The notes beneath the pieces are model-generated. The model ran no database searches. It worked only from the letters and a program-made list of their open reading frames with translations, and was not told the DNA's origin. A stretch of DNA of 64,000 bases from Serratia grimesii NBRC 13537 (GTDB taxonomy: Bacteria > Pseudomonadota > Gammaproteobacteria > Enterobacterales > Enterobacteriaceae). Shown here one piece after another: positions 55,079-64,000 of the stretch (positions within the stretch are counted from its first letter, which is position 1; each line of letters begins with the position of its first letter). A program made the translations under genes and the position numbers. The DNA lies in NCBI RefSeq assembly GCF_001590905.1, contig NZ_BCTT01000007.1:62001-126000 (forward strand), written 5' to 3'.

Positions 55079-55140
55079 GGTCTGGCGTGCCAGGCCCCTC
55101 TCTAACATTCTTTAATTCAGGCCCGGCGTACCGAACCCCT
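55079..55140. repeat. Imperfect direct repeat in the murG-murC spacer
   Basis: GGTCTGGCGTGCCAGGCCCC (55079-55098) and GGCCCGGCGTACCGAACCCC (55120-55139) agree at about 14 of 20 positions. This is the only sizeable gap within the otherwise overlapping murE-to-ftsA run. Function is unknown and it may be chance. Confidence 0.35.
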
Positions 55141-55147
55141 GCATATA

Positions 55148-56212
55148 TTATTTGGCGACCCGCACCAACTCTGCCGCCACACGTTCTGTGGCATCAGGGA
55201 TAGCAACTGCGCGCGCCTTTTCGGCCATTGCAAGCAACGTCGGACGATCCCAGCTTGCCAGCAGTTCCGCGACGACATCGGCGTTAAACTGCGGTTGTTC
55301 GATAATCTTCGCCGCACCGGCTTCTTCCAGCGGACGAGCATTCCAATACTGTTGACGGTCTTTGTGCTGGAATGGCACAAATATCGCCGGGAGACCTGCT
55401 GCTGCGATCTCGCTGACGGTCAGCGCACCGGAACGGCACACCACCACATCAGCCCAGGCGTAGGCGGCAGCCATGTCATCAATAAACTCGGTCACCTTGT
55501 GCTGTGTCTGCCCTACCCTCTCGTAGTCGTGCAACACGTTTTCCAGCGCACCTTTACCTACCTGATGCCAGAGCGTTATTTTATCGCCCAATCTCGCCGC
55601 GACTTCAGGAACTGTCTGATTCAGCACCCGCGCCCCCTGACTTCCGCCAATCACCAGCACGCGGATCGGCCCTTCACGACCCATCAAGCGTTCTGCCGGC
55701 AGCGGTAACGCCAGTACGTCGGTACGAACCGGGTTACCCACCACCTCGGCGTTCGGGAACGCACCAGGGAATGCCTGCAGCACGGTTTTGGCAATACGCG
55801 CCAGCCAGCGGTTGGTCAGCCCGGCAATACCGTTTTGCTCGTGCAATACCACCGGGACACCGCACAGCCATGCCGCCAAACCGCCAGGACCGGAAACATA
55901 ACCGCCCATGCCCAGCACCACGTCCGGCTGGTAGTTGCGCATTATCGCCTTCGCCTGGCGTACCGCGTGCCAGATCCGTAGCGGTGCGCTCAACTGGGCC
56001 TTCAGCCCTTTGCCGCGCAGGCCGGAAATACGGATGAAATCAATCTCGATCCCGTGCTTTGGCACCAGATCGGCTTCCATTCGGTCTGCGGTTCCGAGCC
56101 AGCGCACCTGCCAGCCCTGCGCCATCAGATGATGTGCGACCGCCAGTCCCGGGAACACGTGTCCGCCGGTACCGCCTGCCATCACCATTAAACGCTTAGG
56201 TTTCCCGCTCAT
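55148..56212 (-). CDS. murG: UDP-N-acetylglucosamine--lipid I N-acetylglucosaminyl transferase
   Basis: A 354-residue GT28-family enzyme on the inner face of the membrane that converts lipid I to lipid II. The glycine-rich [14 protein letters not shown] loop, [13 protein letters not shown] and the C-terminal donor-binding [20 protein letters not shown] are present. It starts three bases after the ftsW stop. Confidence 0.98.
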   Translation of the reverse strand: MSGKPKRLMVMAGGTGGHVFPGLAVAHHLMAQGWQVRWLGTADRMEADLVPKHGIEIDFIRISGLRGKGLKAQLSAPLRIWHAVRQAKAIMRNYQPDVVLGMGGYVSGPGGLAAWLCGVPVVLHEQNGIAGLTNRWLARIAKTVLQAFPGAFPNAEVVGNPVRTDVLALPLPAERLMGREGPIRVLVIGGSQGARVLNQTVPEVAARLGDKITLWHQVGKGALENVLHDYERVGQTQHKVTEFIDDMAAAYAWADVVVCRSGALTVSEIAAAGLPAIFVPFQHKDRQQYWNARPLEEAGAAKIIEQPQFNADVVAELLASWDRPTLLAMAEKARAVAIPDATERVAAELVRVAK

Positions 56213-56215
56213 CCC

Positions 56216-57418
56216 TTACCTCTTCACAAACGCCTGGGCTTTAGCCAGACGCGTTTCATAATCAATACGCAATAACAGCACGATCGCCGTCGACATAATC
56301 AGCAGGCTCGAGCCGCCGTAGCTTATCAATGGCAGTGTCAGACCTTTGGTCGGTAACATACCTGCGGCGGCGCCGACGTTAACCAGCGCCTGGAAGCTAA
56401 ACCACACGCCAATTGAGCAGGCCAAAAAGCCGGAAAAACGTTGATCAAGCTCCAGCGCACGGCGGCCAATCGACATAGCACGAAAAGCGACGCAGAATAC
56501 CATTAACAATGCAAAAACCACACCGATATAGCCCAGTTCTTCGCCTAAAATCGAGAAGATAAAGTCGGTGTGCGCTTCAGGCAAATACTCAAGTTTTTGG
56601 ACCGAGTTACCGAGTCCCTGCCCCCAGAACTCACCGCGGCCAAAGGCCATCAGCGACTGGGTCAACTGGTAACCGCTGCCGAACGGATCGGCCCATGGAT
56701 TCCAGAACGACGTCACACGACGCATACGGTAAGGTTCTGCAATAATCAGCAGCACCACCGCAAAAGCTCCGGAACCGATGATCGCCAGGAACTGCCACAT
56801 TTTGGCGCCAGCCAGGAACAGCATCGCCAACGTAGTGATAAACAGCACCACCACAGTACCGAGGTCCGGCTGTGCCAACAGCAACACTGCCAACACGACC
56901 ATGACGCCCATCGGTTTGCAGAAACCCCAGAAGTTGCTGCGCACCTCTTCAACCTTACGGACCAGATAGCTCGCCAGGTAGCAGAACAGCGACAGCTTGG
57001 ACAACTCCGCTGGCTGAATACGCAACGGCCCCAGCGCGATCCAGCGCGATGCCCCGTTTACCGAACTACCCACCACCAATACGATCAACAGCATCACAAT
57101 CGACATCAGCAACATGACATTGCTGTAGCGCTGCCAGACTTCCATCGGAATACGCAACGTCACCATCGACAGGCCGAACGCCAACCCGAGGTATAACGCA
57201 TCACGCTTGGCGAACAAGAAAGGATCGTCCGCCAAACGCTGGCCGATCGGCATCGATGCCGACGTCACCATCACAAAACCGATAATGGCCAACCCAAAGG
57301 TCAGCCACAGTAGAGTGCGATCGTACAACACCATATTGACCGAGTCGTTATCACGCGATCCCGCGACCCAGTTTTTAAAGAGTTCGGTCAGCCCGAAGTT
57401 CGGCAAGCGTAGTCTCAT
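56216..57418 (-). CDS. ftsW: Division-specific peptidoglycan glycosyltransferase FtsW
   Basis: A 400-residue SEDS-family protein with about ten transmembrane helices that polymerises septal glycan together with FtsI. Conserved SEDS motifs include the periplasmic [29 protein letters not shown] region (catalytic aspartate in its last part) and [14 protein letters not shown]. It overlaps murD by four bases, and its partner ftsI lies in the same transcript. Confidence 0.98.
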   Translation of the reverse strand: MRLRLPNFGLTELFKNWVAGSRDNDSVNMVLYDRTLLWLTFGLAIIGFVMVTSASMPIGQRLADDPFLFAKRDALYLGLAFGLSMVTLRIPMEVWQRYSNVMLLMSIVMLLIVLVVGSSVNGASRWIALGPLRIQPAELSKLSLFCYLASYLVRKVEEVRSNFWGFCKPMGVMVVLAVLLLAQPDLGTVVVLFITTLAMLFLAGAKMWQFLAIIGSGAFAVVLLIIAEPYRMRRVTSFWNPWADPFGSGYQLTQSLMAFGRGEFWGQGLGNSVQKLEYLPEAHTDFIFSILGEELGYIGVVFALLMVFCVAFRAMSIGRRALELDQRFSGFLACSIGVWFSFQALVNVGAAAGMLPTKGLTLPLISYGGSSLLIMSTAIVLLLRIDYETRLAKAQAFVKR

Positions 57419-58734
57419 CCGCCGAGCTCCTGTGCCAAGCGGGCAAACTCGTCGCCACGCACTTCAAAATTACGGAACTGATCAAGGCTGGCGCACGCCG
57501 GTGACAACAGCACCATGTCGCCAGATTGCACCCGGCCGGCAATCGCCTGCATCGCCTGCTCCATAGTATCGGTCAACGTTGCGACCTCCGGTCGCAGCTG
57601 CGCTAACTGCTCACCATCACGACCAAAGCAGTACAGACGGACATTATCGCCTTGCAGGTAACGCGCCAACGGGGAGAAGTCGGCAGATTTGCCATCACCA
57701 CCCAGCAACAGATGAAGAGTCCCCTCCACCTGCAAACCATTCAGCGCCGCTTCGGTGCTGCCAACGTTGGTAGCTTTAGAATCATTTATCCAGCGTACGC
57801 CGTTATGTTCCCATGCCAGCTGGAAGCGATGTGCCAACCCGGTAAAGGTCGTTAACGCTTTAAGGCTGGACGCGCGTGGAATCTTCACTGCATCAGCCAA
57901 TGCCAACGCAGCAAGCGCATTGGTATAGTTGTGACGGCCGGTCAGCTTCATCTCACGGGTGTTTAAGATTTTCTCACCGCGAACCCGCAGCCAGGTCTCG
58001 CCCTGCTGACGGTTCAGGTGATAATCACCCACATCCGCGCCAAAGCTAACGCAGCGCTCATCGGCGCCACGGACAGGCATGGTCAGCGCATCGTCCGCGT
58101 TTACCACACAGACTTCAGCATTTTCATAGACTCGCAGTTTGGCGGCACGGTACTGCTGTAGGCCAAACGGGTAGCGATCCATATGATCTTCGGTGACATT
58201 CAAAATGGTCGCTGCTGCCGCATGCAAGCTAGACGTGGTTTCCAGTTGGAAGCTAGACAGCTCCAGCACGTACAATTGGCACTCTTGGCGCAACAGGCTC
58301 AGTGCAGGCAGGCCGATATTGCCGCCGACGCCCACCGCCCAACCGGCTGCTTTTGCCATCTCACCCACCAGAGTAGTGACCGTGCTTTTGCCGTTGGAAC
58401 CAGTGATGGCCACGATCGGTGCCTGGGCTTCGCGGCAAAACAGTTCAACATCGCCAACGACTTCCACGCCAGCGTCCGCTGCGGCGCTCAACGCTGGGGT
58501 AGCCAACGCCATACCCGGGCTGGCGACGATCAAATCCGCCGCCAACAGCCAGTCCTGATTCAGATCGCCCAGATGACGCTCTACGCTGTCGGGCAGCTTG
58601 TCCAGCCCTGGCGGTGAGACGCGGGTATCCATAACGCGTGGCGTCACGCCCCGCGCCATAAAGAAATCAACACAGGACAGGCCGGTGAGGCCCAACCCAA
58701 TGATGACGACTTTTTTACCCTGATAGTCTGCCAT
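57415..58734 (-). CDS. murD: UDP-N-acetylmuramoyl-L-alanine--D-glutamate ligase
   Basis: A 439-residue Mur ligase that adds D-glutamate. Motifs are [17 protein letters not shown] (UDP-sugar site), the P-loop [13 protein letters not shown] near residue 112, and [15 protein letters not shown]. The length fits E. coli MurD (438). It overlaps ftsW and begins two bases after the mraY stop. Confidence 0.98.
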   Translation of the reverse strand: MADYQGKKVVIIGLGLTGLSCVDFFMARGVTPRVMDTRVSPPGLDKLPDSVERHLGDLNQDWLLAADLIVASPGMALATPALSAAADAGVEVVGDVELFCREAQAPIVAITGSNGKSTVTTLVGEMAKAAGWAVGVGGNIGLPALSLLRQECQLYVLELSSFQLETTSSLHAAAATILNVTEDHMDRYPFGLQQYRAAKLRVYENAEVCVVNADDALTMPVRGADERCVSFGADVGDYHLNRQQGETWLRVRGEKILNTREMKLTGRHNYTNALAALALADAVKIPRASSLKALTTFTGLAHRFQLAWEHNGVRWINDSKATNVGSTEAALNGLQVEGTLHLLLGGDGKSADFSPLARYLQGDNVRLYCFGRDGEQLAQLRPEVATLTDTMEQAMQAIAGRVQSGDMVLLSPACASLDQFRNFEVRGDEFARLAQELGG

Positions 58735-58736
58735 GA

Positions 58737-59819
58737 TTACCGCACCTTCAGCGTCGCCAGGCCAATCAGCACCAGCATCAGCGAAATAATCCAGAAGCGC
58801 ACGATCACGCGCGGCTCTGGCCAGCCCTTCAATTCATAGTGGTGGTGAATCGGTGCCATGCGGAAGATACGTTGTCCACGCAGCTTGAACGATCCCACCT
58901 GCAAAATGACCGACAGCGTTTCAACCACAAACACGCCGCCCATGATCAGTAACAGGAACTCCTGACGCAGCAGCACCGCAATGGTGCCCAACGCGCCGCC
59001 CAATGCCAGCGAACCAACATCGCCCATGAAAACTTGAGCCGGGTAGGTGTTGAACCACAGGAAGCCCAGACCGGCACCAACAATGGCGGTACACACAATC
59101 ACCAGCTCACCGGCATGACGCAGATACGGGATGTGCAGGTAGTTGGCGAAGTTCATGTTACCGGTAGCCCAAGCCACCAGCGCAAAACCCGCGGCCACGA
59201 ATACCGTTGGCATAATCGCCAGGCCATCCAGCCCGTCGGTCAAGTTGACCGCGTTGCTGGTACCCACAATCACAAAGTACGCCAGCAACACGTATAACAG
59301 ACCCAGCTGCGGCATGATGTCCTTAAAGAACGGCACAACCAGCTCGGTGGCTGGCGTGTCTTTTCCTACGGCATACATGGCGAAAGCAACCACCAGGGCA
59401 ATCACCGATTGCCAGAAGTATTTCCAACGAGCAATCAGCCCTTTGGTGTCTTTGCGTACCACCTTGCGATAGTCATCAACGAAACCGACGATGCCATAGC
59501 CCACCAGGACGAACAGCACGCACCACACGTAAGGGTTTGACGGATAGGCCCACATCAACACAGAAACGGTGATAGAGGTCAGGATCATGATGCCGCCCAT
59601 GGTCGGCGTACCACGCTTGCTGAAATGCGACTCTGGGCCATCGTTACGCACGACCTGCCCAAAGGACATTTCCTGCAGGCGTTTAATCACCCGCGGTCCC
59701 ATCCACAGAGAGAGGAACAGCGCGGTCAGCAGGCTGACAATGGCTCGGAACGTCAGGTAGGAAAAGACGTTAAAGCCGGAATAATATTTGACCAAATGCT
59801 CGGCCAGCCAAACTAACAT
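58737..59819 (-). CDS. mraY: Phospho-N-acetylmuramoyl-pentapeptide transferase
   Basis: A 360-residue integral enzyme with about ten transmembrane helices that transfers phospho-MurNAc-pentapeptide to undecaprenyl phosphate, making lipid I. The catalytic acidic motifs [18 protein letters not shown] and [12 protein letters not shown], and the [11 protein letters not shown] histidine segment, are intact. It overlaps the murF stop by seven bases. Confidence 0.98.
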   Translation of the reverse strand: MLVWLAEHLVKYYSGFNVFSYLTFRAIVSLLTALFLSLWMGPRVIKRLQEMSFGQVVRNDGPESHFSKRGTPTMGGIMILTSITVSVLMWAYPSNPYVWCVLFVLVGYGIVGFVDDYRKVVRKDTKGLIARWKYFWQSVIALVVAFAMYAVGKDTPATELVVPFFKDIMPQLGLLYVLLAYFVIVGTSNAVNLTDGLDGLAIMPTVFVAAGFALVAWATGNMNFANYLHIPYLRHAGELVIVCTAIVGAGLGFLWFNTYPAQVFMGDVGSLALGGALGTIAVLLRQEFLLLIMGGVFVVETLSVILQVGSFKLRGQRIFRMAPIHHHYELKGWPEPRVIVRFWIISLMLVLIGLATLKVR

Positions 59820-61174
59820 GGTGCTTTCTCCTGTAACGCGCGTACTACCTGCTCCATTGCGGCACTACGTGAACCCTTGATTAACACGGTAATTACCGCA
59901 TGTTCTGACAGTAATTCCGCCACGCGCGCGATCACTGCTGCCTTATCCTGAAAATGTTCGCCGTTACCGGAGGCTTCAATCAGCGCCTGGCTTAACAGAC
60001 CCACACCGAGCACTTTATCGACTCCCGCCATCCGAGCGGCTTCACCCACCTGACGGTGACATTCTTCGGCTTCCGCCCCTAACTCTGCCATGTCGCCCAC
60101 TACCATCACGCGATAGCCCGGCATTTCGGCCAGTACCTGTGCAGCGGCGGTCATTGAACCGACGTTGGCGTTATAGCTGTCATCCAGCAGCAGCTGATGG
60201 TCAGAAAGCGCGATCGGGAACAAACGCCCCGGTACTGCCTGTAAATTTGTCAACCCTTGACGCACCGCCTCAAGCGATGCACCTGCCGACATGGCGAGTG
60301 CCGCAGCGGCCAATGCGTTGGCCACGTTATGACGGCCCGGCAACGGCAGCGCGATCGGCGCGGTACCGAATGGGCTGTGCAGCGTAAACTGCGTTCCCTT
60401 GCCATTGACCTGCACATTGCTGGCGAAGAAATCAACACCTTCCGCCGCCTGAGGTGAGAAACGCCAGACAGTTTTGCCGTCCAGCATGCTCTGCCAGTGC
60501 GGCCAGTCGTTATTGTCGGCGTTGATGATCGCCACACCGTCAGCCGGCAAACCGGCAAAAATTTCGCCTTTCGCCTGGGCAACACCGGCCAGCGAGCCAA
60601 AGCCTTCCAGGTGAGCGGCCGCCAGGTTATTCACCAGCGCGGTCTGCGGACGGGTTAATGCAGTGGTGTAAGCAATCTCGCCAATATGGTTCGCGCCCAG
60701 CTCAATCACGGCGAAGTCATGCTGCGGCTGCAAACGCAACAGCGTTAGTGGCACACCAATGTCATTGTTGAAATTGCCGGCGGTATACAGCACTTCACCG
60801 CACTCACGCAGAATGGCCGCAGCCATTTCTTTCACCGATGTCTTGCCCGAGGAACCAGTTAACGCCACAACGCGGGTAGGTACCTGCTGGCGCACCCAGG
60901 CAGCGAGCTGCCCCAAGGCCAAGCGGGTGTCTTTCACCACCAGTTGTGGAACATCCACCAATAAGCGCTTACTTACCAGCAAAGCCCCAGCACCTGCGGC
61001 TACAGCATCAACAGCAAAATCGTGAGCGTCGAAACGCTCACCTTTCAATGCCACAAACAAGCAACCCGCGGTCACCTGACGGGTATCTGTCGTCACCTCA
61101 ACGATTTGGCAATCGGCGCCGATCAACTCAGCGTCCAATACATCGGCCAGTGCCCGAAGGGAGACAGGAATCAT
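59813..61174 (-). CDS. murF: UDP-MurNAc-tripeptide--D-Ala-D-Ala ligase
   Basis: A 453-residue Mur ligase that adds the D-Ala-D-Ala dipeptide, completing the UDP-MurNAc-pentapeptide. The P-loop reads [11 protein letters not shown] (near residue 106), with [10 protein letters not shown] and [11 protein letters not shown] downstream. It overlaps murE by four bases and mraY by seven, so its dosage is tied to both. Confidence 0.98.
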   Translation of the reverse strand: MIPVSLRALADVLDAELIGADCQIVEVTTDTRQVTAGCLFVALKGERFDAHDFAVDAVAAGAGALLVSKRLLVDVPQLVVKDTRLALGQLAAWVRQQVPTRVVALTGSSGKTSVKEMAAAILRECGEVLYTAGNFNNDIGVPLTLLRLQPQHDFAVIELGANHIGEIAYTTALTRPQTALVNNLAAAHLEGFGSLAGVAQAKGEIFAGLPADGVAIINADNNDWPHWQSMLDGKTVWRFSPQAAEGVDFFASNVQVNGKGTQFTLHSPFGTAPIALPLPGRHNVANALAAAALAMSAGASLEAVRQGLTNLQAVPGRLFPIALSDHQLLLDDSYNANVGSMTAAAQVLAEMPGYRVMVVGDMAELGAEAEECHRQVGEAARMAGVDKVLGVGLLSQALIEASGNGEHFQDKAAVIARVAELLSEHAVITVLIKGSRSAAMEQVVRALQEKAPC

Positions 61175-62658
61175 GCCAGTACCCCCAGCAGACGCGCGAC
61201 GGTGGTACGATCGGAGTAATCCAGGCGGCGATTCCCAACCAGTTGGTAGTCCTCGTGCCCTTTACCCGCCACCAGTACTACGTCTTGTTCTTTAGCTTGC
61301 ATAATGGCGCTGGTAACAGCTTCCGCGCGGCCATGGATTACCAAGGCGCGCCCAGCGTCCAGCAGGCCAGTCAGGATATCGGTAATGATCGCTTGAGGTT
61401 CTTCGGTACGCGGATTGTCGTCAGTCACTACAACGCGATCGGCAAACTGCTCAGCAATACCGCCCATCAGCGGACGTTTGCCTTTATCACGATCGCCACC
61501 GCAACCGAATACACACCACAATTGCCCTACACAGTGCAGCCGTGCAGCTTCCAGCGCTTTTTCCAGCGCGTCTGGGGTGTGGGCATAATCGACCACAACT
61601 GTCGGTTTACCCGGTGCGTTAAACACTTCCATACGGCCACATACCGGTTGCAGTTGGTGGCCGGTTGCTACCAATTTGTCCAGCGGATAGCCCAGCGACA
61701 ACAGGGTTGCCAGTGCCAGCAATAGGTTACTGACGTTGAAAGCACCCATCAGGCGGCTTTCAATCTGACCATCACCCCAGCTTGAGCTGAAGTGGATAGT
61801 GGCACCGTTGTCGTGATAATTGACGGAGGTAGTTTTCAGCCAACGGCCGTGACAGCCTGGCTGTAAGTTATCCTGCATGGTAACGGCGACCGCATCCGGC
61901 AACTTACTCAGCCAGCGCTGACCGACTTCGTCATCCGCATTGATAATCGCCTGGCCCACTTCGTGACCGGCGAACAACGACCACTTGGCCGCTTCGTAAT
62001 TGGCCATGTCGCCGTGGTAATCCAGGTGGTCACGGCTCAGATTGGTAAACACCGCAGCAGCAAATGGCAGCGCCGCCACACGGTTTTGCACCAAACCGTG
62101 AGAAGAAACTTCCATCGCGGCAAACGTAGCACCACGCTCAACCAGTTCGTTCAGTACATGCTGAACGTCCACAGCAGAACCGGTCGTGTTCTCCGTTGGG
62201 CATACTTGACCCAACAGACCGTTACCGACAGTGCCCATCACTGCGCTGGTTTCACCCAGCAGTTGGCCCCACTGCGCCAACAGTTGGGCCGTCGTGGTCT
62301 TGCCGTTGGTACCGGTGACACCGACCAGGCGCAGACGCTCTGCCGGTTCATGATAAAAACGGCCAGCCAGCGCGGACAGGCGCTGATTAAGTTGGCTCAG
62401 ATAAATCACCGGAACGCCATGCATTTCCGTGATAGCGCCGTCTTCGGCCTGTCCTTCAGCTTCGGCAATCACAGCGGCAACACCCTGCGCGATAGCCTGC
62501 GGAATATAGCGGCGTCCATCCGTCTGATGGCCGACAACGGCGACAAACAGATCCCCGGCAGCCGCAATACGGCTGTCTAATGTCATTTCCCGCAGCGCGC
62601 GCCCGGGTGCCGTTGGCACCCACGGAGCGAGTAAGTCGCGCAAATTACGATCGGCCAC
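61171..62658 (-). CDS. murE: UDP-MurNAc-L-Ala-D-Glu--meso-diaminopimelate ligase
   Basis: A 495-residue Mur ligase that adds the third stem-peptide residue. The P-loop [12 protein letters not shown] (near residue 115) and the DNPR motif (DDNPRTEEP), which marks specificity for meso-diaminopimelate rather than lysine, are present. The start is a GTG at 62658, after AGGGTTCAGG, giving [13 protein letters not shown]. It overlaps the end of ftsI by 14 bases. Confidence 0.98.
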   Translation of the reverse strand: MADRNLRDLLAPWVPTAPGRALREMTLDSRIAAAGDLFVAVVGHQTDGRRYIPQAIAQGVAAVIAEAEGQAEDGAITEMHGVPVIYLSQLNQRLSALAGRFYHEPAERLRLVGVTGTNGKTTTAQLLAQWGQLLGETSAVMGTVGNGLLGQVCPTENTTGSAVDVQHVLNELVERGATFAAMEVSSHGLVQNRVAALPFAAAVFTNLSRDHLDYHGDMANYEAAKWSLFAGHEVGQAIINADDEVGQRWLSKLPDAVAVTMQDNLQPGCHGRWLKTTSVNYHDNGATIHFSSSWGDGQIESRLMGAFNVSNLLLALATLLSLGYPLDKLVATGHQLQPVCGRMEVFNAPGKPTVVVDYAHTPDALEKALEAARLHCVGQLWCVFGCGGDRDKGKRPLMGGIAEQFADRVVVTDDNPRTEEPQAIITDILTGLLDAGRALVIHGRAEAVTSAIMQAKEQDVVLVAGKGHEDYQLVGNRRLDYSDRTTVARLLGVLA

Positions 62659-64000
62659 CTGAACCCTCTTTTCTGTTGATTACAAAATCGCTTTTCTCAC
62701 CGGTGGGCAACGCATCCGGCTCAACGTTCATGGTACGCAATACGCCGCCCATGATGGCGCCAAACACCGGTGCAGAAATCGCACCACCGTAGTATTTCCC
62801 ACCCTGCGGGTCGTTGATCACCACCACCAGAGCGAAACGGGGATTACTGGCTGGCGCAACGCCAGCGGTATAAGCGATGTATCTGTTGACGTATTTGCCA
62901 TCCGGCCCCACCTTTTTGGCAGTACCGGTTTTGATAGCAATGCGGTAACCCTTGATCGCGGCCTTCACCCCACCGCCGCCGGGTAAGGCAACGCTTTCCA
63001 TCATATGCACGACAGTGCGCACCAGAGGTTCAGGGAAGACACGCTCACCGGCAACCGGTGGGTCAACTTTGGTAATCGACAGCGGGCGATAAACACCCAG
63101 ACTGCCGATCGTGGCGTAGACTCGCGCTAACTGTAACGGGGTTACCATTAGCCCATAGCCGAAAGAGAAGGTGGCCCTCTCTATGTCAGACCACCGTTGT
63201 TTTTTTGGGTATATGCCACTGCTTTCTCCGACCAGCCCCAAATTGGTCGCTTTTCCCAATCCAAAACGAGAGTAAGTATCTACTAACGCTGAGGACGGCA
63301 TCGATAACGCCAGCCGTGAAACGCCGACGTTACTCGACTTCTGCAAGATCCCGGTCAAAGAGAGTTCCGCGTAACGCGCAACGTCTCTGATTTCCTTGCC
63401 GTTGATACGGTAAGGGACGGTATTGAGCACACTGTTTTCTTTCACAATGCCGTGCTGCAATGCCGTCATAACCACCATAGGTTTCACGGTGGAGCCGGGT
63501 TCAAAAATATCGGTGATAGCACGGTTACGCATGGTTTCTTTCGGCGTACCGGCCATATTGTTCGGGTTGTAAGACGGGCTGTTAGCCATCGCCAACACTT
63601 CGCCGGTGTTCACATCCACCAGTACCGCGGTACCAGATTCAGCCTTGTTGAACGCCACAGCGTTGTTCAGTTCACGGTAAACCAGCGCTTGCAGGCGTTC
63701 ATCGACGCTCAGGACCAGGTTATGCGCGGCCTGGCTGTCGACAGAGGAGATATCCTCGATCACCCTGCCAAAGCGGTCTTTACGCACAGTCCTTTCGCCC
63801 GGTTGCCCGGTCAGCCAGCGATCGAAGCTCTTCTCAACGCCTTCAATCCCCTGCCCGTCAATGTTGGTTACGCCGATAATATGCGAAGTCACCTGACCGG
63901 AAGGATAGTAGCGTCGGGATTCCTGACGCAGATAAATCCCCGGCAGTTTCAGCTTGTGAATGTAATCGCCGATCGCCGGGTTCACCTGACGCGCCAGATA
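62645..64000 (-). CDS. ftsI: Peptidoglycan D,D-transpeptidase FtsI (PBP3), C-terminal part (cut by window end)
   Basis: 451 codons are visible; the N-terminal cytoplasmic tail, transmembrane helix and first part of the periplasmic domain lie beyond base 64000. FtsI crosslinks septal peptidoglycan with FtsW. The transpeptidase motifs are intact: the nucleophile serine in [18 protein letters not shown], and KTGTAKK. The C-terminal end ([10 protein letters not shown]) resembles the tail processed by Prc in E. coli. It overlaps murE by 14 bases. Confidence 0.97.
   Translation of the reverse strand, partial: YLARQVNPAIGDYIHKLKLPGIYLRQESRRYYPSGQVTSHIIGVTNIDGQGIEGVEKSFDRWLTGQPGERTVRKDRFGRVIEDISSVDSQAAHNLVLSVDERLQALVYRELNNAVAFNKAESGTAVLVDVNTGEVLAMANSPSYNPNNMAGTPKETMRNRAITDIFEPGSTVKPMVVMTALQHGIVKENSVLNTVPYRINGKEIRDVARYAELSLTGILQKSSNVGVSRLALSMPSSALVDTYSRFGLGKATNLGLVGESSGIYPKKQRWSDIERATFSFGYGLMVTPLQLARVYATIGSLGVYRPLSITKVDPPVAGERVFPEPLVRTVVHMMESVALPGGGGVKAAIKGYRIAIKTGTAKKVGPDGKYVNRYIAYTAGVAPASNPRFALVVVINDPQGGKYYGGAISAPVFGAIMGGVLRTMNVEPDALPTGEKSDFVINRKEGSGGRS

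Noticed and set aside
60946-61725. 259-codon plus-strand frame opposite murE/murF
   Set aside because: Antisense shadow of overlapping Mur ligase genes with no start signals.

Overview
The window comes from an enterobacterial chromosome, most likely Serratia or a close relative (Yersiniaceae). This rests on protein similarity and gene order recalled from known genomes, not on a search. The intact genes are typical of the order, and at least three full-length-sized and one shortened ERIC-like repeat are present. No tRNA, rRNA, CRISPR array, prophage or insertion sequence was recognised.

Layout. (1) 1-2120: the 5' part of cysJ, then queD and queE (7-deazaguanine synthesis), with an ERIC between the two que genes. 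(2) 2444-15944: a catabolic block. It holds an aromatic-acid-type MFS transporter, hutU and hutH (urocanase and histidase), an APC permease, a three-gene betaine/histidine-type ABC importer (hutX-W-V-like), a second histidase-like gene that lacks the catalytic Ala-Ser-Gly triad, an aldehyde dehydrogenase and a divergent LysR regulator. A near-perfect HutC-type operator lies in the hutU promoter, and a related palindrome lies before the MFS gene. (3) 16079-25944: eno, pyrG, mazG, relA, a decayed rlmD and barA. (4) 26010-35288: degP (with a sigma-E promoter), dgt, mtnN-btuF-yadS, a small secreted ORF, erpA, clcA and hemL. (5) 35360-43745: ampE with a decayed ampD, nadC, the ppdD-hofB-hofC pilus genes, guaC, coaE, zapD and yacG. 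(6) 43787-64000: mutT, secA-secM, a DUF721 gene, lpxC, and the dcw cell-wall/division cluster read right to left from ftsI (cut by the window end) through murE, murF, mraY, murD, ftsW, murG, murC, ddlB, ftsQ, ftsA and ftsZ.

How the parts work together. The dcw genes overlap or nearly touch and form one transcription unit that builds lipid II, flips or polymerises it and assembles the divisome; lpxC links it to lipid A synthesis. secM and secA form a translation-arrest feedback pair. The hut block imports histidine or related compounds and converts histidine to urocanate and imidazolone propionate; hutC, hutI and hutG are not in the window, so the pathway is completed elsewhere.

The most notable observations are: the MIO-less histidase paralogue inside the hut block; two pseudogenes read from residual sequence (rlmD between relA and barA, and ampD between nadC and ampE, the latter potentially relevant to AmpC beta-lactamase control); the hut-type operators; divergence in the SecM arrest peptide; a DUF721 (DciA-like) gene beside secM; and an internally deleted ERIC.
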